From assembly GCA_027531445.1 (NCBI GenBank), contig JAPZRK010000007.1, positions 152,323 to 216,322 of the forward strand: a stretch of 64,000 nt of DNA, in the 5' to 3' direction. Origin of the DNA: Leptospira sp. GTDB taxonomy: Bacteria; Spirochaetota; Leptospiria; Leptospirales; Leptospiraceae. Of the stretch, positions 62,393 to 64,000 are shown in pieces (the stretch's first letter is position 1; every line of letters starts with the position of its first letter). The translations under genes were made by a program, and so were the position numbers. Under the pieces are notes generated by a model. It was not told the DNA's origin. It saw only the letters and a list, made by a program, of their open reading frames with translations, and did no database searches.

Positions 62393-62654
62393 TCGATTTT
62401 CGAAAGGTACTGTGCCGGAGCGAGTCGGGATGTATTTTATTAATGCGGGCACCTCGGATTGGTTAGTGGATTGACGCTTCATCTTACTAACCGACCGCGC
62501 TATCCGCTTCAATCTTTGCTTCGCAAAGGATTTCCGCTGCTATCGCTGGTGCGGAGGTTTTACCGAAAACATTGCTACCGTTAAATTGAGAAACAAGATT
62601 TTTGATTTTTTAACTTGATTATCTCAAAACTTTTTCCAATATTTCAAAACTACA
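62393..62654 (+). other. CRISPR-flanking region
   Basis: No gene. The first 170 bases include two hairpins, CTTTGC-TTC-GCAAAG (62514-62528) and TCCGC/GCGGA (62533-62537 with 62551-62555). The last 80 bases are very AT-rich, as array leaders often are. No tracrRNA anti-repeat was found. Whether this is the leader or the trailer side is unresolved, see findings. Confidence 0.5.
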
Positions 62655-64000
62655 CTTATAGTTGCTAGGATTTCTGATTTTGTTATGCTAGCGTAATCGT
62701 ATGAATTTTCCCTTGGATAGCGGAAAGTTTCAGTTGCTAGGATTTCTGATTTTGTTATGCTAGTTTTCCGTTCATAGGAAAACATCGGCGGGAAGGCAAG
62801 TTTCAGTTGCTAGGATTTCTGATTTTGTTATGCTAGTCTTTGATTGGACCTCAAGGAATCCAGGGCATTCAAGTTTCAGTTGCTAGGATTTCTGATTTTG
62901 TTATGCTAGTGAATTTTCCCCGTTTGGTGATCGTGGCAAATTGCTGTTTCAGTTGCTAGGATTTCTGATTTTGTTATGCTAGGGAACACCTGCGTTTCCA
63001 ATTGCTCCCGTCAATGTTGTTTCAGTTGCTAGGATTTCTGATTTTGTTATGCTAGCCTAATCGTTCAGCCACACCTTGGCAGAATTCGTGTTTCAGTTGC
63101 TAGGATTTCTGATTTTGTTATGCTAGAGAACGCTGAGGAACCTGCAAAGGACGAACCAAAAAGTTTCAGTTGCTAGGATTTCTGATTTTGTTATGCTAGG
63201 TCCTTCATGGCGATATGCTCGGGTAGGTTATACCAAGTTTCAGTTGCTAGGATTTCTGATTTTGTTATGCTAGTCTTGGGCTGACTGTCGCAGTGAGGAC
63301 GGATTCTATGTTTCAGTTGCTAGGATTTCTGATTTTGTTATGCTAGAGAAAGAGAATATTCCAAGGGACATCCTCAATAAGAGTTTCAGTTGCTAGGATT
63401 TCTGATTTTGTTATGCTAGCGGACAACGGGCTCCAAGTCATGTCTCGACCGATCGGTTTCAGTTGCTAGGATTTCTGATTTTGTTATGCTAGGAACAGAA
63501 GTCGCATCACTCGGTGCAGGTGGTGGAACGTTTCAGTTGCTAGGATTTCTGATTTTGTTATGCTAGTGCGGAACAGGACTCGTTAAAACATTCGTTAACC
63601 TGTTTCAGTTGCTAGGATTTCTGATTTTGTTATGCTAGTTCTGAGAATCCCCTATACTTACTACGGTAAAGACGTTTCAGTTGCTAGGATTTCTGATTTT
63701 GTTATGCTAGTCGAAACGATTGATTCCATCGCCTTGACTTGCTTGTTTCAGTTGCTAGGATTTCTGATTTTGTTATGCTAGTCCAGAAATTGGATTTGGA
63801 TTTGATCCAGGTTTTCTCAGTTTCAGTTGCTAGGATTTCTGATTTTGTTATGCTAGGAACATTCCGGAAGTATTTCGGGGTTTGGTTGTTCGAGTTTCAG
63901 TTGCTAGGATTTCTGATTTTGTTATGCTAGCACAGGAATTGCGACTTTCATTAGTCCGATTCGATTGTTTCAGTTGCTAGGATTTCTGATTTTGTTATGC
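62655..64000 (+). CRISPR. CRISPR array, type II-B-like repeats, runs off the window
   Basis: Nineteen 37-base repeats and 18 complete spacers of 34-38 bases; the last repeat is cut by the window end. Repeats start GTTTCAGTTGCTAGG and end TTTTGTTATGCTAG, and are identical except the first (62655-62691), which has three changes in its first five bases. Repeat starts: 62727, 62800, 62873, 62946, 63019, 63090, 63163, 63237, 63310, 63383, 63456, 63530, 63602, 63674, 63745, 63820, 63894, 63967. GTTTCAGTTGC is the 5' end of the Francisella novicida Cas9 (type II-B) crRNA repeat, so transcription is probably on this strand. No cas gene lies in the window; they may be just beyond 64000. Confidence 0.97.

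Noticed and set aside
62575..62600. Possible tracrRNA anti-repeat (TTAAATTGAGAAAC) near the array
   Set aside because: Only weakly complementary to the repeat start; several mismatches and no continuing pairing.
63739..63930. Open frame across the CRISPR array with repeated 'VARISDFVML' peptide
   Set aside because: It is a translation of the repeats themselves; spacers keep the frame open by chance.

Overview
The window looks like a chromosome segment from a spirochaete of the Leptospira group, most likely an environmental (saprophyte-type) lineage. The evidence is indirect: AT-rich DNA, many lipoproteins with loose spirochaete-type lipoboxes (LNQC, FSTC, ISAQC, LESC), a heme oxygenase, many two-component and cyclase proteins, and families I associate with Leptospira. 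No rRNA, tRNA, transposase gene or phage module is visible.

Layout. 1-4.6 kb: end of murB, mltG, then a beta-helix lipoprotein behind a structured leader and a small lipoprotein. 4.7-12.5 kb: a TonB-dependent receptor, a methyltransferase, small proteins and heme oxygenase. 12.7-24 kb: an ammonium-transporter/SpoIIE-phosphatase fusion, pirin, hydrolases and a 13-repeat beta-propeller lipoprotein. 24.3-32.9 kb: a tight signalling operon (FIST sensor, five-PAS hybrid kinase, HD-GYP response regulator, two further receiver/ATPase proteins). 33-35 kb: a Crp/Fnr-type regulator with a fatty-acid hydroxylase behind a perfect FNR-type box. 35.5-42 kb: a class III cyclase, and facing it an operon of FadL-like porin, CHASE2-cyclase, SH3 protein and M48 protease. 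42-47.8 kb: two large propeller/Ig-like lipoproteins separated by decayed genes.

48.6-52.3 kb holds the most interesting locus: a three-gene operon encoding a small protein ending in Gly-Gly, an 855-residue DUF4132 (MolR-like) protein and a compact E1/ThiF-type adenylating enzyme. It reads as a bacterial ubiquitin-like conjugation or signalling system of a type I do not recall being described.

52.7-62.4 kb: a second fatty-acid hydroxylase with the same FNR-type box, a MarR regulator, a signal peptidase I homologue that has lost both catalytic residues, a propeller lipoprotein, a decayed cyclase gene, a monoacylglycerol-lipase-like lipoprotein, and a second Crp-type regulator with its own palindromic operator. 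Seven copies of an interspersed non-coding repeat are scattered from 33 to 62 kb. From 62.65 kb to the window edge runs a CRISPR array (19 repeats seen) whose repeat resembles type II-B (Francisella novicida Cas9-type) repeats and carries an internal promoter-like motif. No cas gene is inside the window.
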